Shown piece after piece: positions 1 through 6,540 of a stretch of DNA of 28,307 nt (positions are counted from its first letter, which is position 1; each line of letters begins with the position of its first letter). The DNA is taken from NCBI GenBank assembly GCA_903873735.1, contig CAIQPO010000075.1, positions 1 to 28,307 on the forward strand, read 5' to 3'. Position numbers and translations under genes: made by a program. This DNA comes from Candidatus Collierbacteria bacterium. GTDB lineage: Bacteria > Patescibacteriota > Microgenomatia > UBA1400 > MFAQ01. Below the pieces are notes generated by a model, which did not search any database, had not been told where the DNA came from, and saw nothing but the letters and a program-made list of their open reading frames with translations.

Positions 1-88
1 ACAACTCATCTAGCCACAGACTCACACCTTCTTCAGTCAATTTATCATCAACCACATTGTTTTGATCGTTCTGTAATCTTTTATGCAT
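1..88 (-). CDS. Partial hypothetical protein, runs off the left edge
   Basis: An ATG at 88 on the minus strand opens a frame of 29 codons that is still open at base 1. The visible N-terminus is acidic and polar (starts MHKRLQND, later DDKLTEEG) and reads like a real protein start rather than noise. There is no SD. A TAAAAT hexamer lies 8 bases upstream of the ATG with a 4/6 match to the -35 box 17 bases further up, like the short-leader starts of other long genes in this window. No family can be assigned from so few residues. It is divergent from the gene at 177. That the frame is coding is an inference from the open frame plus the promoter. Confidence 0.45.
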   Translation of the reverse strand, partial: MHKRLQNDQNNVVDDKLTEEGVSLWLDEL

Positions 89-96
89 GAAGTTCC

Positions 97-125
97 ATTT
101 TAATACATCTCAGCTTGACTGTAAG
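97..125 (-). promoter_or_regulatory. Promoter for the left-edge minus-strand gene
   Basis: Read on the minus strand: CTTACA (120-125), 17-base spacer, TAAAAT (97-102), then 8 bases to the ATG. Its -35 box overlaps by one base the -35 box of the divergent promoter at 115-143, so the two could not easily be occupied together. Confidence 0.4.
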
Positions 126-143
126 ATAATCTTATAGTATATT
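115..143 (+). promoter_or_regulatory. Promoter of the left island (gene at 177)
   Basis: TTGACT (115-120), exactly 17 bases, then TATATT (138-143). The end of the spacer, ATCTTATAG, is repeated word for word in the promoters at 1127 and 1681, pointing to common control. A strong SD, AGGAGGT (167-173), precedes the ATG at 177. Confidence 0.8.
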
Positions 144-176
144 AACCGGGCACTTTTATATCACCTAGGAGGTCCT

Positions 177-638
177 ATGGCTTTTCTTCACTCTCTGCCG
201 TTTGTGATTCTGCTCTTTACCTTTCCCATATGGGGAGGCTTAATCGCTTTCATCCTCGGCAAACAAGGCACCAACTCATTATCGCCAGCTAAGTCTCTGT
301 CCAGAGTTCTCTGGGTTTATAGTCTGCAGGCATTGATCTTCATCATCTTCGTGGCCTTCAAGGGCGAACAGCGTGCCTCAGCTGAATGGTCGTCTTTCTT
401 TGTCTCACTGGACGCCATTCATCTCTGGTTTTCAGCTTTCGCCGGCCCCTGGATCGTGAATTTCTTGGTCTACAAAACCGGGGACGGGGTAGACAGCTTT
501 ACTGGCTTCTTCGTTGGCTCCCTCTTTGCTTCAATCATGGTTTGGGGGTCTCTCTTTATTCTCTACGGTCTGCTTTGCGGCATATTCGGCGGTATTCAAT
601 CGCTCATCAACATCGCCCGCTCAGTCACTGCCCAATAA
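177..638 (+). CDS. Small four-helix membrane protein, paralogue family A
   Basis: This is a 153-residue protein made almost wholly of hydrophobic stretches, with predicted helices near residues 5-28, 43-62, 76-98 and 110-142. It shares landmarks with the products at 1194 and 1748: an N-terminal LHS..F...F.FP.WG, a central A..W..FF, a GP.I and a short polar tail ending in Q. AGGAGGT lies 4-5 bases before the ATG and a consensus promoter is at 115-143. No known family is recognised. The next gene starts 21 bases downstream with its own SD, so the two are probably co-transcribed up to the terminator at 1103. It is an inner-membrane protein by composition; its function is unknown. Confidence 0.85.
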   Translation: MAFLHSLPFVILLFTFPIWGGLIAFILGKQGTNSLSPAKSLSRVLWVYSLQALIFIIFVAFKGEQRASAEWSSFFVSLDAIHLWFSAFAGPWIVNFLVYKTGDGVDSFTGFFVGSLFASIMVWGSLFILYGLLCGIFGGIQSLINIARSVTAQ

Positions 639-659
639 TTCGGAAAGGAAATTCAAGCT

Positions 660-1094
660 ATGCCCAACTTCTGGATCTTTTTCTTTACGCCCATTGTACT
701 TCTCTCCCTTTACGCCATCCTCTCACGCGTGGTTCACCACCGCGGTCTACCCCTGGTCATCGGCATTTCCGCTGGCTTGGTCGGCCTGAGCACCGCCTTC
801 CTCGCAGGCTTCCTGCTTATCGTCCATCTTCTGGCAGGCTATATCGACCCCGAGGTTACCAAAGCCGTCTGGCAGTTCTACGGATCATCGCCCTTCAGCA
901 TCTTCTGGTGGGGTACCGCTCTTGGCACCATCATCTGGGCTACCCGGCGCGCCTACCTCATGGATTACGGAGTGAAGCAGGCTTTCGAGCACTCCTGGGC
1001 TCCTCTTTGCCTCAACCTCCTCTTCGCAGCGCTTGGCACCGGTCTATTCCACCTGGCCATCTCGGTCTCCCAGACCCTTACTTTCCCTCAGTAA
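660..1094 (+). CDS. Small four-helix membrane protein
   Basis: A 144-residue very hydrophobic protein with likely helices around residues 5-25, 32-60, 78-95 and 112-138, and a basic loop (ATRRAY) between helices 3 and 4. Similar in size and topology to the product at 177 but without its sequence landmarks, so it is a second type in the same transcript. AAAGGA at 644-649 is the likely ribosome site, with a rather long 10-base gap to the ATG. The coding sequence is GC-rich: a hand count of row 781-840 gives 37 of 60. Transcription ends at the hairpin starting at 1103. No family recognised; function unknown. Confidence 0.85.
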   Translation: MPNFWIFFFTPIVLLSLYAILSRVVHHRGLPLVIGISAGLVGLSTAFLAGFLLIVHLLAGYIDPEVTKAVWQFYGSSPFSIFWWGTALGTIIWATRRAYLMDYGVKQAFEHSWAPLCLNLLFAALGTGLFHLAISVSQTLTFPQ

Positions 1095-1102
1095 GCGTCT
1101 TT

Positions 1103-1125
1103 GCCCCTCAATCGAGGGGCTTTTT
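1103..1125 (+). terminator. Intrinsic terminator after 660-1094
   Basis: Stem GCCCCTC (1103-1109), loop AATC, stem GAGGGGC (1114-1120), then TTTTT (1121-1125). Only one base separates the T run from the next promoter's -35 box at 1127. Confidence 0.9.
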
Positions 1126-1213
1126 ATTGACTTCGATATCATCTTATAGTATATTCACCCTATCTATCCGCTCGTTAACACAAGGAGTTACGCATGTCCA
1201 TCCTTCACTCACC
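1116..1213 (+). repeat. Direct repeat copy 1: terminator tail, promoter, SD and first codons
   Basis: This stretch recurs at 1670-1767 at a constant offset of 554 bases. Positions 1164-1213 match 1718-1767 without a mismatch over 50 bases, covering the leader, the SD and the first codons. About six substitutions lie in the upstream part. The bodies of the two genes have diverged much more than this 5' segment. Confidence 0.9.
1127..1155 (+). promoter_or_regulatory. Promoter of gene 1194
   Basis: TTGACT (1127-1132), 17-base spacer ending ATCTTATAG, TATATT (1150-1155). It directly follows the terminator T run. A leader of about 30 bases carries AAGGAG at 1182-1187. Confidence 0.85.
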
Positions 1214-1649
1214 CCTTTTCCTCGCCCTCTTCTTCACCTTTCCCGTGTGGGGTTTTATTATCACCACTCTCATCGACCACCGCTTCGGTGAAAACTCACT
1301 CACGGTCAAGGCTGTCTGTACCGCCATTCGCTTCCTCTCCGTGATCCCTCTACTGGTCGCCGGTAGAATATTCTTCATGGGAAGCTACTGGGCAGCTGAA
1401 AACTGGACCTCCATCTTCATCAACACCTTCAATCTGGTGATGATCCTGGCTTCTCTCACCGGTCCAGCGATCATGACTTACGATAACTGGGGAGATGAAA
1501 TGCCCAGCCATACCGACTTCATTCATGGCTCAATCTTCTTCTCAGCCATCTCCATCATCGTCTGGTATGTAGTCGGATTTGTGCTCGTTATCCTTGCAGG
1601 CGCCTGCAAAGAGGTATACGACGCCATCATCTTGGCTACCCGCCAATAA
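1194..1649 (+). CDS. Small four-helix membrane protein, paralogue family A
   Basis: A 151-residue protein with helices near residues 8-28, 42-62, 75-96 and 113-140. Its first ten residues are identical to those of the product at 1748. Further shared landmarks are FFTFPVWG, AAENW, a central N.F NL, GPAI and the C-terminal ATRQ. It has its own promoter (1127) and terminator (1656), so it is a single-gene unit. The start is fixed by AAGGAG six bases upstream. Together with 1748 it forms a 554-base tandem duplication. No described family is recognised; membrane location is clear, function is not. Confidence 0.87.
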   Translation: MSILHSPLFLALFFTFPVWGFIITTLIDHRFGENSLTVKAVCTAIRFLSVIPLLVAGRIFFMGSYWAAENWTSIFINTFNLVMILASLTGPAIMTYDNWGDEMPSHTDFIHGSIFFSAISIIVWYVVGFVLVILAGACKEVYDAIILATRQ

Positions 1650-1655
1650 CACCCG

Positions 1656-1679
1656 AGCCCCTTACAAAAGGGGCTTTTT
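1656..1679 (+). terminator. Intrinsic terminator after 1194-1649
   Basis: Stem AGCCCCTT (1656-1663), loop ACAA, stem AAGGGGCT (1668-1675), then TTTTT. The next -35 box starts at 1681. Confidence 0.9.
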
Positions 1680-1767
1680 ATTGACTTTTATATCATCTTA
1701 TAGTATATTTATCCCACCTATCCGCTCGTTAACACAAGGAGTTACGCATGTCCATCCTTCACTCACC
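1670..1767 (+). repeat. Direct repeat copy 2
   Basis: Partner of 1116-1213; see that entry. The 50-base identical core is 1718-1767. Confidence 0.9.
1681..1709 (+). promoter_or_regulatory. Promoter of gene 1748
   Basis: TTGACT (1681-1686), 17-base spacer ending ATCTTATAG, TATATT (1704-1709). Same design as 1127-1155. Confidence 0.85.
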
Positions 1768-2200
1768 TCTATTTCTCGGCATCTTCTTCACAGCCCCAAT
1801 CTGGGGCTTGCTGCTGGCCACAGCCATCAGTACCTACCTAGGACCGAAATCAATTTTCATTCGAGCGGCTGGAACCGCCCTCCAGTTTGTCTCCACGATC
1901 CCCATAGTTGTGGCTATCACCATCTTCACCGAAGGAAGCTACGACGCCGCCGAACACTGGAGCGAAATGTTCTTCAACATAACCAATCTGATCGCTCTGC
2001 TCAGCTCCATCTCCGGCCCGTTCATCATCGCCTTCATGTATCCAAACTCAAAAATGGGGCACAAGGATTTTCTGATCAATAGCCTTTTTGCAGGCCTCTT
2101 TTCCATCATCTGCTGGATTGTCATCCTCTTTGTGGGCTTCGTTCTCTGGGAAATCATCAGAGTCCTCGCCAACTCGATCAGCATCGTTACCCGCCAATAA
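1748..2200 (+). CDS. Small four-helix membrane protein, paralogue family A
   Basis: A 150-residue paralogue of 1194-1649, with helices near residues 8-28, 43-62, 76-95 and 110-140. It keeps MSILHSPLF, PIWG, AAEHW, SGPFII and a C-terminal VTRQ. Outside those points it is clearly diverged, although its promoter, leader and first codons are nearly identical to the neighbour's. That contrast suggests either gene conversion or strong selection on the 5' control region. SD AAGGAG is at 1736-1741. It is a single-gene unit ended by the hairpin at 2206. Function unknown. Confidence 0.87.
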   Translation: MSILHSPLFLGIFFTAPIWGLLLATAISTYLGPKSIFIRAAGTALQFVSTIPIVVAITIFTEGSYDAAEHWSEMFFNITNLIALLSSISGPFIIAFMYPNSKMGHKDFLINSLFAGLFSIICWIVILFVGFVLWEIIRVLANSISIVTRQ

Positions 2201-2205
2201 AACAC

Positions 2206-2231
2206 AAGCCCCTCAAAAGAGGGGCTTTTTT
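2206..2231 (+). terminator. Intrinsic terminator after 1748-2200
   Basis: Stem AAGCCCCTC (2206-2214), loop AAAA, stem GAGGGGCTT (2219-2227), T run to 2231. Confidence 0.9.
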
Positions 2232-2246
2232 AATATAAGTTTCAGG

Positions 2247-2513
2247 TTAAAACGGTACTTTCTCCAAGTTTATATAGGTTCCAATAGCATTTCCAGCCGC
2301 ATAAGCAACCAGCACCATAAAACTATTGCCCATGTCATTGGCAATCTTATAGATAATAAACATTGCAACAAAAGTCTCAAAAAATACTAAGAGGGCCGCA
2401 GCGCGTGATCGGCCTTGTGATATCCAATAGGTTCTTTGGGTGGCCAAAAACATCTCCAAAAAGCCGATGCCAAAGTAGAGTATTGCCTGTACTAATAGGT
2501 TTAACATATTCAT
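2247..2513 (-). CDS. UPF0316 / DUF5698-like membrane protein, short form
   Basis: An 88-residue protein with three hydrophobic segments (about 5-22, 38-55, 62-80). The order FLATQRTYWISQG, then FFE..VA.F.IYK, then AYAAGNAIGTYI is characteristic of the N-terminal membrane domain of UPF0316 proteins. In that family this domain is normally followed by a cytoplasmic DUF2179 domain, which is absent here: the frame stops right after the conserved NLEK. Function of the family is not established. The listed ATG has poor ribosome spacing; AGG sits about seven bases before the third codon, also ATG, so the true start may be 2507. It is the only minus-strand gene inside the left island and has a long, hairpin-bearing leader. 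Confidence 0.75.
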   Translation of the reverse strand: MNMLNLLVQAILYFGIGFLEMFLATQRTYWISQGRSRAAALLVFFETFVAMFIIYKIANDMGNSFMVLVAYAAGNAIGTYINLEKVPF

Positions 2514-2522
2514 ACCTAGAAT

Positions 2523-2575
2523 TTTTTACGCGCCCTAGGCCACGCGACGGAGGTTCACCTCCAGGCTCTTCGATA
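2523..2575 (-). promoter_or_regulatory. Structured leader of the UPF0316-like gene
   Basis: On the minus strand the leader contains GGAGG-TGAA-CCTCC (2562 to 2549), followed by two CGCG blocks (2546-2543 and 2532-2529) flanking a GC-rich segment with CCTAGG, and then an A-rich run before the start. I do not recognise a known riboswitch class. It could be a regulatory fold or simply a stable hairpin. Confidence 0.35.
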
Positions 2576-2609
2576 AATATAGTGGAATTCTTCTTTTCCA
2601 TCCAAGCCT

Positions 2610-2638
2610 ATTCTATTTTATAATCCTATATAAGTCAA
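2610..2638 (-). promoter_or_regulatory. Promoter of the UPF0316-like gene
   Basis: Read on the minus strand: TTGACT (2633-2638), 17 bases, TAGAAT (2610-2615). It stands back to back with the + strand promoter at 2654-2682 and implies a leader of about 90 bases. Confidence 0.7.
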
Positions 2639-2653
2639 TACGTATCCTATAAT

Positions 2654-2682
2654 TTGATTATTTAAGCTCTCTATGGTATAAT
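2654..2682 (+). promoter_or_regulatory. Promoter of gene 2743
   Basis: TTGATT (2654-2659), 17 bases, TGG then a perfect TATAAT (2677-2682), which gives an extended -10 (TGn). Confidence 0.8.
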
Positions 2683-2742
2683 TCACGCACACTTACGCTC
2701 ATCTAGCACCCTAAAAAAACTAGTCCACCAAAGGAGTATCTT

Positions 2743-3147
2743 ATGTCACTCAAAACCTTTGCTCTTATCGGCCTCGCCCAGGCACTAATCGCCACCATCT
2801 TGTTTGGAGCCGCCCTGGCCACCGAAACTGTAAACCAGTCGCTGAGCCAGAGCCTTTATGGCATCCAATACATCATTCGGCTCACGTACGCCATCAATAT
2901 GGTGATTATTGCCATCAAGTGCTTCAAAGCCAAGTTCCCCTGGATTGGTGCCGGCAGTATTTTTATTGCTCTCCTCCAGCTATGCGAACACAAGATTACT
3001 CTGTACTACTCCGCTGTCGAGGTCATCACCCCAGAACTTGTCACCATCATGGCCCTTCTCATCAGCCTGTTTCTTCTCCTCACCTTCGCCTTCTTCATCT
3101 CCCCACTGATCGCCCTCCTCAACAAGGACGACCACCTTATTTCCTAA
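2743..3147 (+). CDS. Small four-helix membrane protein
   Basis: A 134-residue hydrophobic protein with helices near residues 5-27, 40-62, 66-86 and 100-126, ending in a short charged tail (NKDDHLIS). It differs in sequence from the family at 177, 1194 and 1748 but has the same size and topology. SD AAGGAG (2731-2736) lies six bases before the ATG. The next gene, a soluble protein, begins 22 bases downstream with its own SD and shares the terminator at 3656, so this looks like a membrane protein paired with a cytoplasmic partner. Function unknown. Confidence 0.82.
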   Translation: MSLKTFALIGLAQALIATILFGAALATETVNQSLSQSLYGIQYIIRLTYAINMVIIAIKCFKAKFPWIGAGSIFIALLQLCEHKITLYYSAVEVITPELVTIMALLISLFLLLTFAFFISPLIALLNKDDHLIS

Positions 3148-3169
3148 ACACGATTCAGAAAGGCTACCC

Positions 3170-3640
3170 ATGGCATTCAAATCAATCACGGCAAAAAATG
3201 AAGTAGTGGAAGCAATTCTTGCTCAAGTTCTCACTCCGAGCATCCTTACCCAAAACGCCACTGCAGAGTTAGTTGCCCGGTTACTGGTCGAAATAAGCTC
3301 GAAAGCTGCTGAGTACCGCATTCCCAATTCACCCAACCCTACTGCAGTCGGCCTCACTGCTGCCTTTGTCATTCTTGCCTTACCAGAATTGGTCAAAGGT
3401 AAGCAAGCTGATTACAAAGCCTTCTGCGACCAACACAGCAAAACTTGGCACTATCTCCCAGAGCTCCTCTATGTCTACGCCGACCGACTTCCAGACTCGT
3501 TGATTCATGAAATTGTCTCCGAGCTCAAAGCTGGTCACGCAAGACCCTTCACCATCGCCGATCTTCATCGCGAAGCTCCCAAGTTTTTCCGTTTTCAAGC
3601 CTGGGTTGCCTTACCCGAAGTGGACATGTTTTCAAACTAG
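3170..3640 (+). CDS. Small soluble protein, partner of 2743
   Basis: A 156-residue protein with no membrane segment or signal peptide, probably mostly alpha-helical: an amphipathic N-terminal half with ATAELVARLLVEI, a hydrophobic patch around 60-75 and a basic C-terminal third. No family is recognised. AAAGG at 3159-3163 precedes the ATG by six bases. It is the second gene of a two-gene transcript from 2654 to the terminator at 3656. The pairing of a membrane protein with a soluble protein of this size recurs elsewhere in the window. Confidence 0.78.
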   Translation: MAFKSITAKNEVVEAILAQVLTPSILTQNATAELVARLLVEISSKAAEYRIPNSPNPTAVGLTAAFVILALPELVKGKQADYKAFCDQHSKTWHYLPELLYVYADRLPDSLIHEIVSELKAGHARPFTIADLHREAPKFFRFQAWVALPEVDMFSN

Positions 3641-3655
3641 TCTCCAAATTCAGAG

Positions 3656-3680
3656 CCGCCCCACCAGGGGCGGTTTTTTT
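3656..3680 (+). terminator. Intrinsic terminator after 3170-3640
   Basis: Stem CCGCCCC (3656-3662), loop ACCA, stem GGGGCGG (3667-3673), seven T (3674-3680). Confidence 0.92.
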
Positions 3681-3690
3681 ACATCTCCTG

Positions 3691-3696
3691 TATAAT
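3691..3696 (+). promoter_or_regulatory. -10 element for a likely leaderless transcript
   Basis: A perfect TATAAT ends seven bases before the GTG at 3704, so transcription should begin at or next to the start codon. There is no SD and no good -35; the position 17 bases upstream falls in the terminator stem. Confidence 0.55.
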
Positions 3697-3703
3697 CACC
3701 ACC

Positions 3704-4498
3704 GTGAATTACTTGATTCAGCCACCAAAGACCCGCACACAAACCCTCAGCAATCTTGAGGCGCTCACTTGGTACCAAAACACTTCTCCAGACATAAAAA
3801 ACATCATTTACCATCTACCCACAGAATTTGATGGTTTTCTCGCCGACTTAGCTACCAAAACAGACGAAATTGACAACCTCGAAATACTAAGGCTAAAAGA
3901 TCTAAAAGTCGGCAATCATCTGGTAATTCCCATCTTTGAAGTCAGGCAAGAAAACACCAATCAGGTCTTTACTTATGAATATGTCAGCTGGAAGCAAGGA
4001 GTAAATCCAGGCTACAAAGGTATTCTCTTGGTAGAAAATCAAGGCAAAATCACTCACTTCATCACCAAACAAACTCACAAATTCTCCCAAAACCAGGTTG
4101 TCTACGACTCATTTGGTGGTTTTATCAGCTACTCACAAGATACACTCCAAAACTTCCCCAAAAACCAAGAATTAGAGATCCTACGCCAGCTTGGTCTAAA
4201 CAAACTTAAAATCAAACAATTTTTCGACCTTGGTCCGCTTACCCCCGACATCGGTCTTTCAAATCACTACACTTCTCTTTTTGCAGCTATCATCGATGGT
4301 TCAGAAAGCCTCCACTTAAATTCCTTAACCAAACAAAGGTTAGCCACCAAAGGTTTAAGTTTTTCTATCACCCTCCACCCAATTGAAAAGCTCCCTAATC
4401 TCATTCCTCAGATTCACGACTCATATTTTTTGGCCAGCATTCTCCGCCTTGCTACCAAGTACCCACATCTAAACATCCCCTTGACAGCGCCCTTCTAG
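3704..4498 (+). CDS. Nudix-fold-like protein with a degraded catalytic box
   Basis: A 264-residue cytoplasmic protein starting with GTG. The middle resembles the ADP-ribose pyrophosphatase branch of Nudix proteins: a strand ILLVENQG, then YDSFGGFI where the family has a GG loop, then NQELEILRQLGL where REUXEEXGU is expected, then GLSNHYTSLFAA, close to the SN-EY-LFLA strand of that branch. The acidic pair of the box is replaced by R and Q and the leading R is missing, so metal-dependent hydrolysis is doubtful; it may bind a nucleotide or be non-catalytic. The family call is my inference from motif order. It has no SD and appears leaderless. The DNA is more AT-rich than most of the island. The promoter of the next gene overlaps its last codons. 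Confidence 0.6.
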   Translation: MNYLIQPPKTRTQTLSNLEALTWYQNTSPDIKNIIYHLPTEFDGFLADLATKTDEIDNLEILRLKDLKVGNHLVIPIFEVRQENTNQVFTYEYVSWKQGVNPGYKGILLVENQGKITHFITKQTHKFSQNQVVYDSFGGFISYSQDTLQNFPKNQELEILRQLGLNKLKIKQFFDLGPLTPDIGLSNHYTSLFAAIIDGSESLHLNSLTKQRLATKGLSFSITLHPIEKLPNLIPQIHDSYFLASILRLATKYPHLNIPLTAPF

Positions 4499-4509
4499 CT
4501 TGTTAAGAT
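4481..4509 (+). promoter_or_regulatory. Promoter of the 4564-5940 operon
   Basis: TTGACA (4481-4486), 17 bases, TAAGAT (4504-4509) preceded by TGT (extended -10). The -35 lies inside the last codons of the preceding gene. Confidence 0.78.
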
Positions 4510-4563
4510 TTCGCCTGACTTACAAAGTCAAACATTCACAACTTCAACTTTCAGGAGGTCCAA

Positions 4564-4959
4564 ATGTCTACTCTCTTCTACCTTGGAATAATCCTTTCCC
4601 TGCTCCATGTAATCTTATTTCTGGTCTGCACCCACTTCATCCATCAGCATGTTGGTGAAAACCGACTCACTCTCCCAGGCAGCATCAAACTTTCAGTTAC
4701 CATCACCACCGTCTTGCATGCTGTTATTGCCACTCTAAACCTGTATTTAATCCTCACCTCCTCCATTTCAATTGTTTTGGCTTCCCTCCTTGTACTTGTT
4801 TTGATAGGTATTAATCGTCTCTTAGAATCAAACCACTTCCGAACACTTGATCAAAAAGTGGTCTGGCGAATCCCCATATCCTTCACAATAAGATCGACTA
4901 TTGCTTATCTTTTATACACCTTACCCTATATCCTCTTGGTACTAAACCAAGGCCAATAA
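4564..4959 (+). CDS. Small four-helix membrane protein
   Basis: A 131-residue hydrophobic protein with helices near residues 4-26, 40-62, 66-86 and 108-128. A polar stretch, ESNHFRTLDQK, lies between helices 3 and 4. The start is marked by AGGAGGT (4553-4559), about five bases before the ATG. It is the first gene of a three-gene unit (membrane, membrane, soluble). No sequence family is recognised. Size and topology match the other island membrane proteins, and it lacks a signal peptide separate from helix 1. Confidence 0.83.
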   Translation: MSTLFYLGIILSLLHVILFLVCTHFIHQHVGENRLTLPGSIKLSVTITTVLHAVIATLNLYLILTSSISIVLASLLVLVLIGINRLLESNHFRTLDQKVVWRIPISFTIRSTIAYLLYTLPYILLVLNQGQ

Positions 4960-4987
4960 TCACCCCGCTAAAAAAGGAGACAAATAC

Positions 4988-5395
4988 ATGAATACAATCG
5001 CCATAATCGGTCTGACATCAGGCATTCTTTTCGCCATTTTTCACCTACTTACTACCCCCTTGGCCACAGAATTTATCAAAAACAGAATTACTGAAGATGA
5101 CAAACCCGCTACTCCTCTAGTAGTCATGAGTTGCACCACGGTCTTGTTTGGCCTAGCCAATCTTATCTGTATTTTCATTCTGATCTTCACCTTCAAGTTC
5201 TCCGTAATTCTCTCTGCCGTGATACTCTTTGCGCTCATTGCCCTAGAGCAGGTCACCAAGAGGAAAGAAAGTGTCACAAAAGAAGAAGCCCATCAGATCG
5301 ATGGCTACGCCTGGGTAATTTATATAGTCACCATGGCAGCCACCCTCATCTTTCGCCTTGCTCCATTTCTTGCCTTCTTCCTTTTGCCAACCTAA
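4988..5395 (+). CDS. Small four-helix membrane protein
   Basis: A 135-residue protein with helices near residues 4-24, 43-66, 70-86 and 108-132. A strongly charged loop (KRKESVTKEEAHQ) separates helices 3 and 4, at the same place as the polar loop in 4564-4959, so the two may be distant paralogues forming a hetero-oligomer. That is an inference. SD AAGGAG (4974-4979) lies eight bases before the ATG and the gap after the preceding gene is 28 bases. Function unknown. Confidence 0.82.
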   Translation: MNTIAIIGLTSGILFAIFHLLTTPLATEFIKNRITEDDKPATPLVVMSCTTVLFGLANLICIFILIFTFKFSVILSAVILFALIALEQVTKRKESVTKEEAHQIDGYAWVIYIVTMAATLIFRLAPFLAFFLLPT

Positions 5396-5412
5396 CTTCA
5401 TAAAGGAGAGCT

Positions 5413-5940
5413 ATGTCATCTCTTGCCCAGCTTGATCAAAAAATCGCATTCCTTCAAGCACATAGAGACTTCATCAGCCAATTCAAAACCTTAAACCCCG
5501 AACCCACACTGATAAAAGAATTTGGAGATGATAATCTCGAACGACTCATCACTTACCACTCGCTTTCAACTACAGGTGATGAACAAATTCTCTATCTCCG
5601 GCACAAACCAATTTCACGATGTCCCATCTCTGAAGTGCTGAATATCGAGATTGAGAAAGAGCTCAAAAAACACCCTTCCCTAGCCTACAAGGTGGTCAAG
5701 ATTCGCTGGTTTCTCTTCCATCACTCGGAAAGAAACCCCTATGTCCCGCCCTTTATCCCCAAGCGGCTCTACTCCGGTATTTTTCTTGAGCAAACTCCAA
5801 AAGGTCTGATCGCCGGGTTCGATGAGATCTCCAAAGCTGGCTGGTTTGTGTACCAGGAAAACCCTATTCAAGTCATTCCTCTCACCACCAAAAACCTTGA
5901 ATCTGTCATTGCTTTCCTCAAAAGCCACGCCGGCCTGTAG
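5413..5940 (+). CDS. Soluble protein closing the 4564-5940 operon
   Basis: A 175-residue cytoplasmic protein of mixed alpha/beta character: an N-terminal helical region (AQLDQKIAFLQAH), a central IEIEKELKKHP helix and a C-terminal part with strands (YSGIFLEQ, GLIAGFDE, GWFVYQE). No known family is recognised. AAAGGAG at 5402-5408 lies four bases before the ATG and the gap to the preceding gene is 17 bases, so it is translated from the same message as the two membrane proteins. Transcription ends at the hairpin starting at 5949. Confidence 0.82.
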   Translation: MSSLAQLDQKIAFLQAHRDFISQFKTLNPEPTLIKEFGDDNLERLITYHSLSTTGDEQILYLRHKPISRCPISEVLNIEIEKELKKHPSLAYKVVKIRWFLFHHSERNPYVPPFIPKRLYSGIFLEQTPKGLIAGFDEISKAGWFVYQENPIQVIPLTTKNLESVIAFLKSHAGL

Positions 5941-5948
5941 TTTGAAGC

Positions 5949-5975
5949 ACCGCCCCCTCACCGGGGCGGTTTTTT
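5949..5975 (+). terminator. Intrinsic terminator after 5413-5940
   Basis: Stem ACCGCCCC (5949-5956), loop CTCACC, stem GGGGCGGT (5963-5970), six T. Almost the same sequence as the terminator at 6510. Confidence 0.92.
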
Positions 5976-6008
5976 AAAATTCAAACAACAAGTCCTCACC
6001 TTATAGTA

Positions 6009-6037
6009 TTGACAAATATAGGATATTATCTTAAAAT
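6009..6037 (+). promoter_or_regulatory. Promoter of gene 6082
   Basis: TTGACA (6009-6014), 17 bases containing TATAGG, TAAAAT (6032-6037). TATAGG also occurs in the spacers of the right-island promoters at 25280 and 25858. Confidence 0.78.
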
Positions 6038-6081
6038 ACCTCCACCAACTCCAACTCCAGCAAGACATCTTCAGGAGGCAC

Positions 6082-6501
6082 ATGAACACATATCTCTCCC
6101 AAGCATACAAGCGCTTCGGCTTCAAGCCATTCCGTATACTGAAGGCCATGCTGGTCTTCAATGCCATGGAACAGGACCTTCGCGAAGAAGGCCTCTGGGA
6201 TCTCCCGCTAAACGGAGAAAACCTCCAGCGCGCTACCACAAACTCCCTCGCCTTCATCATGGCCAAAGCCATCACCGGCGCCAGCTCACCCTTGGAAAAG
6301 ATGGCCGCCATCGCGGCACTCCAGAAAGCCACCGCCACCTACACCATCAAGTGGGCAGTTGCCAAAGACATGGCCGAAACCGACCCGCACTGGTACCTGC
6401 TTCCGCTCGGCTTGCCGGACGATATCAAGGCAGCCGCCATCGCCGGCCAGTACAAAACCATCGGCGACATCTTCATGGCCTCGCCCGTCGATTTCCTCTA
6501 G
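6082..6501 (+). CDS. Small soluble helical protein
   Basis: A 139-residue alanine-rich, probably all-helical protein without membrane segments. Noticeable parts are FGFKPFRILKAMLVFNAM near the start, a long helix around residues 60-95 (AKAITGASSPLEKMAAIAAL) and a C-terminal LPDDIKAAAIAG. AGGAGG (6073-6078) is three bases before the ATG. It is a single-gene unit with its own promoter and terminator. The coding sequence is GC-rich (35 of 60 by hand count of row 6241-6300). No family recognised; it resembles the other stand-alone soluble island genes in design only. Confidence 0.8.
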   Translation: MNTYLSQAYKRFGFKPFRILKAMLVFNAMEQDLREEGLWDLPLNGENLQRATTNSLAFIMAKAITGASSPLEKMAAIAALQKATATYTIKWAVAKDMAETDPHWYLLPLGLPDDIKAAAIAGQYKTIGDIFMASPVDFL

Positions 6502-6509
6502 AAATCAAC

Positions 6510-6535
6510 ACCGCCCCTCACCGGGGCGGTTTTTT
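6510..6535 (+). terminator. Intrinsic terminator after 6082-6501
   Basis: Stem ACCGCCCC (6510-6517), loop TCACC, stem GGGGCGGT (6523-6530), T run to 6535. It lies between converging genes, with galU ending at 6541. Confidence 0.92.
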
Positions 6536-6540
6536 ATTAT

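Noticed and set aside
386..1291. Long + strand frame (301 codons) across the first two membrane genes
   Set aside because: It is a shadow of 177-638 and 660-1094: very rich in Arg, Pro, Ser and Leu, no ribosome site, and it runs across a terminator and a promoter.
1579..2082. Frame of 167 codons overlapping 1748-2200
   Set aside because: It crosses a terminator and promoter, and the real gene in another frame has the SD and membrane profile.
2247..2513. Pseudogene call for the short UPF0316-like gene
   Set aside because: The membrane domain is complete, the frame is intact and a good promoter is present. Only the C-terminal DUF2179 domain is absent, so a short form is at least as likely.
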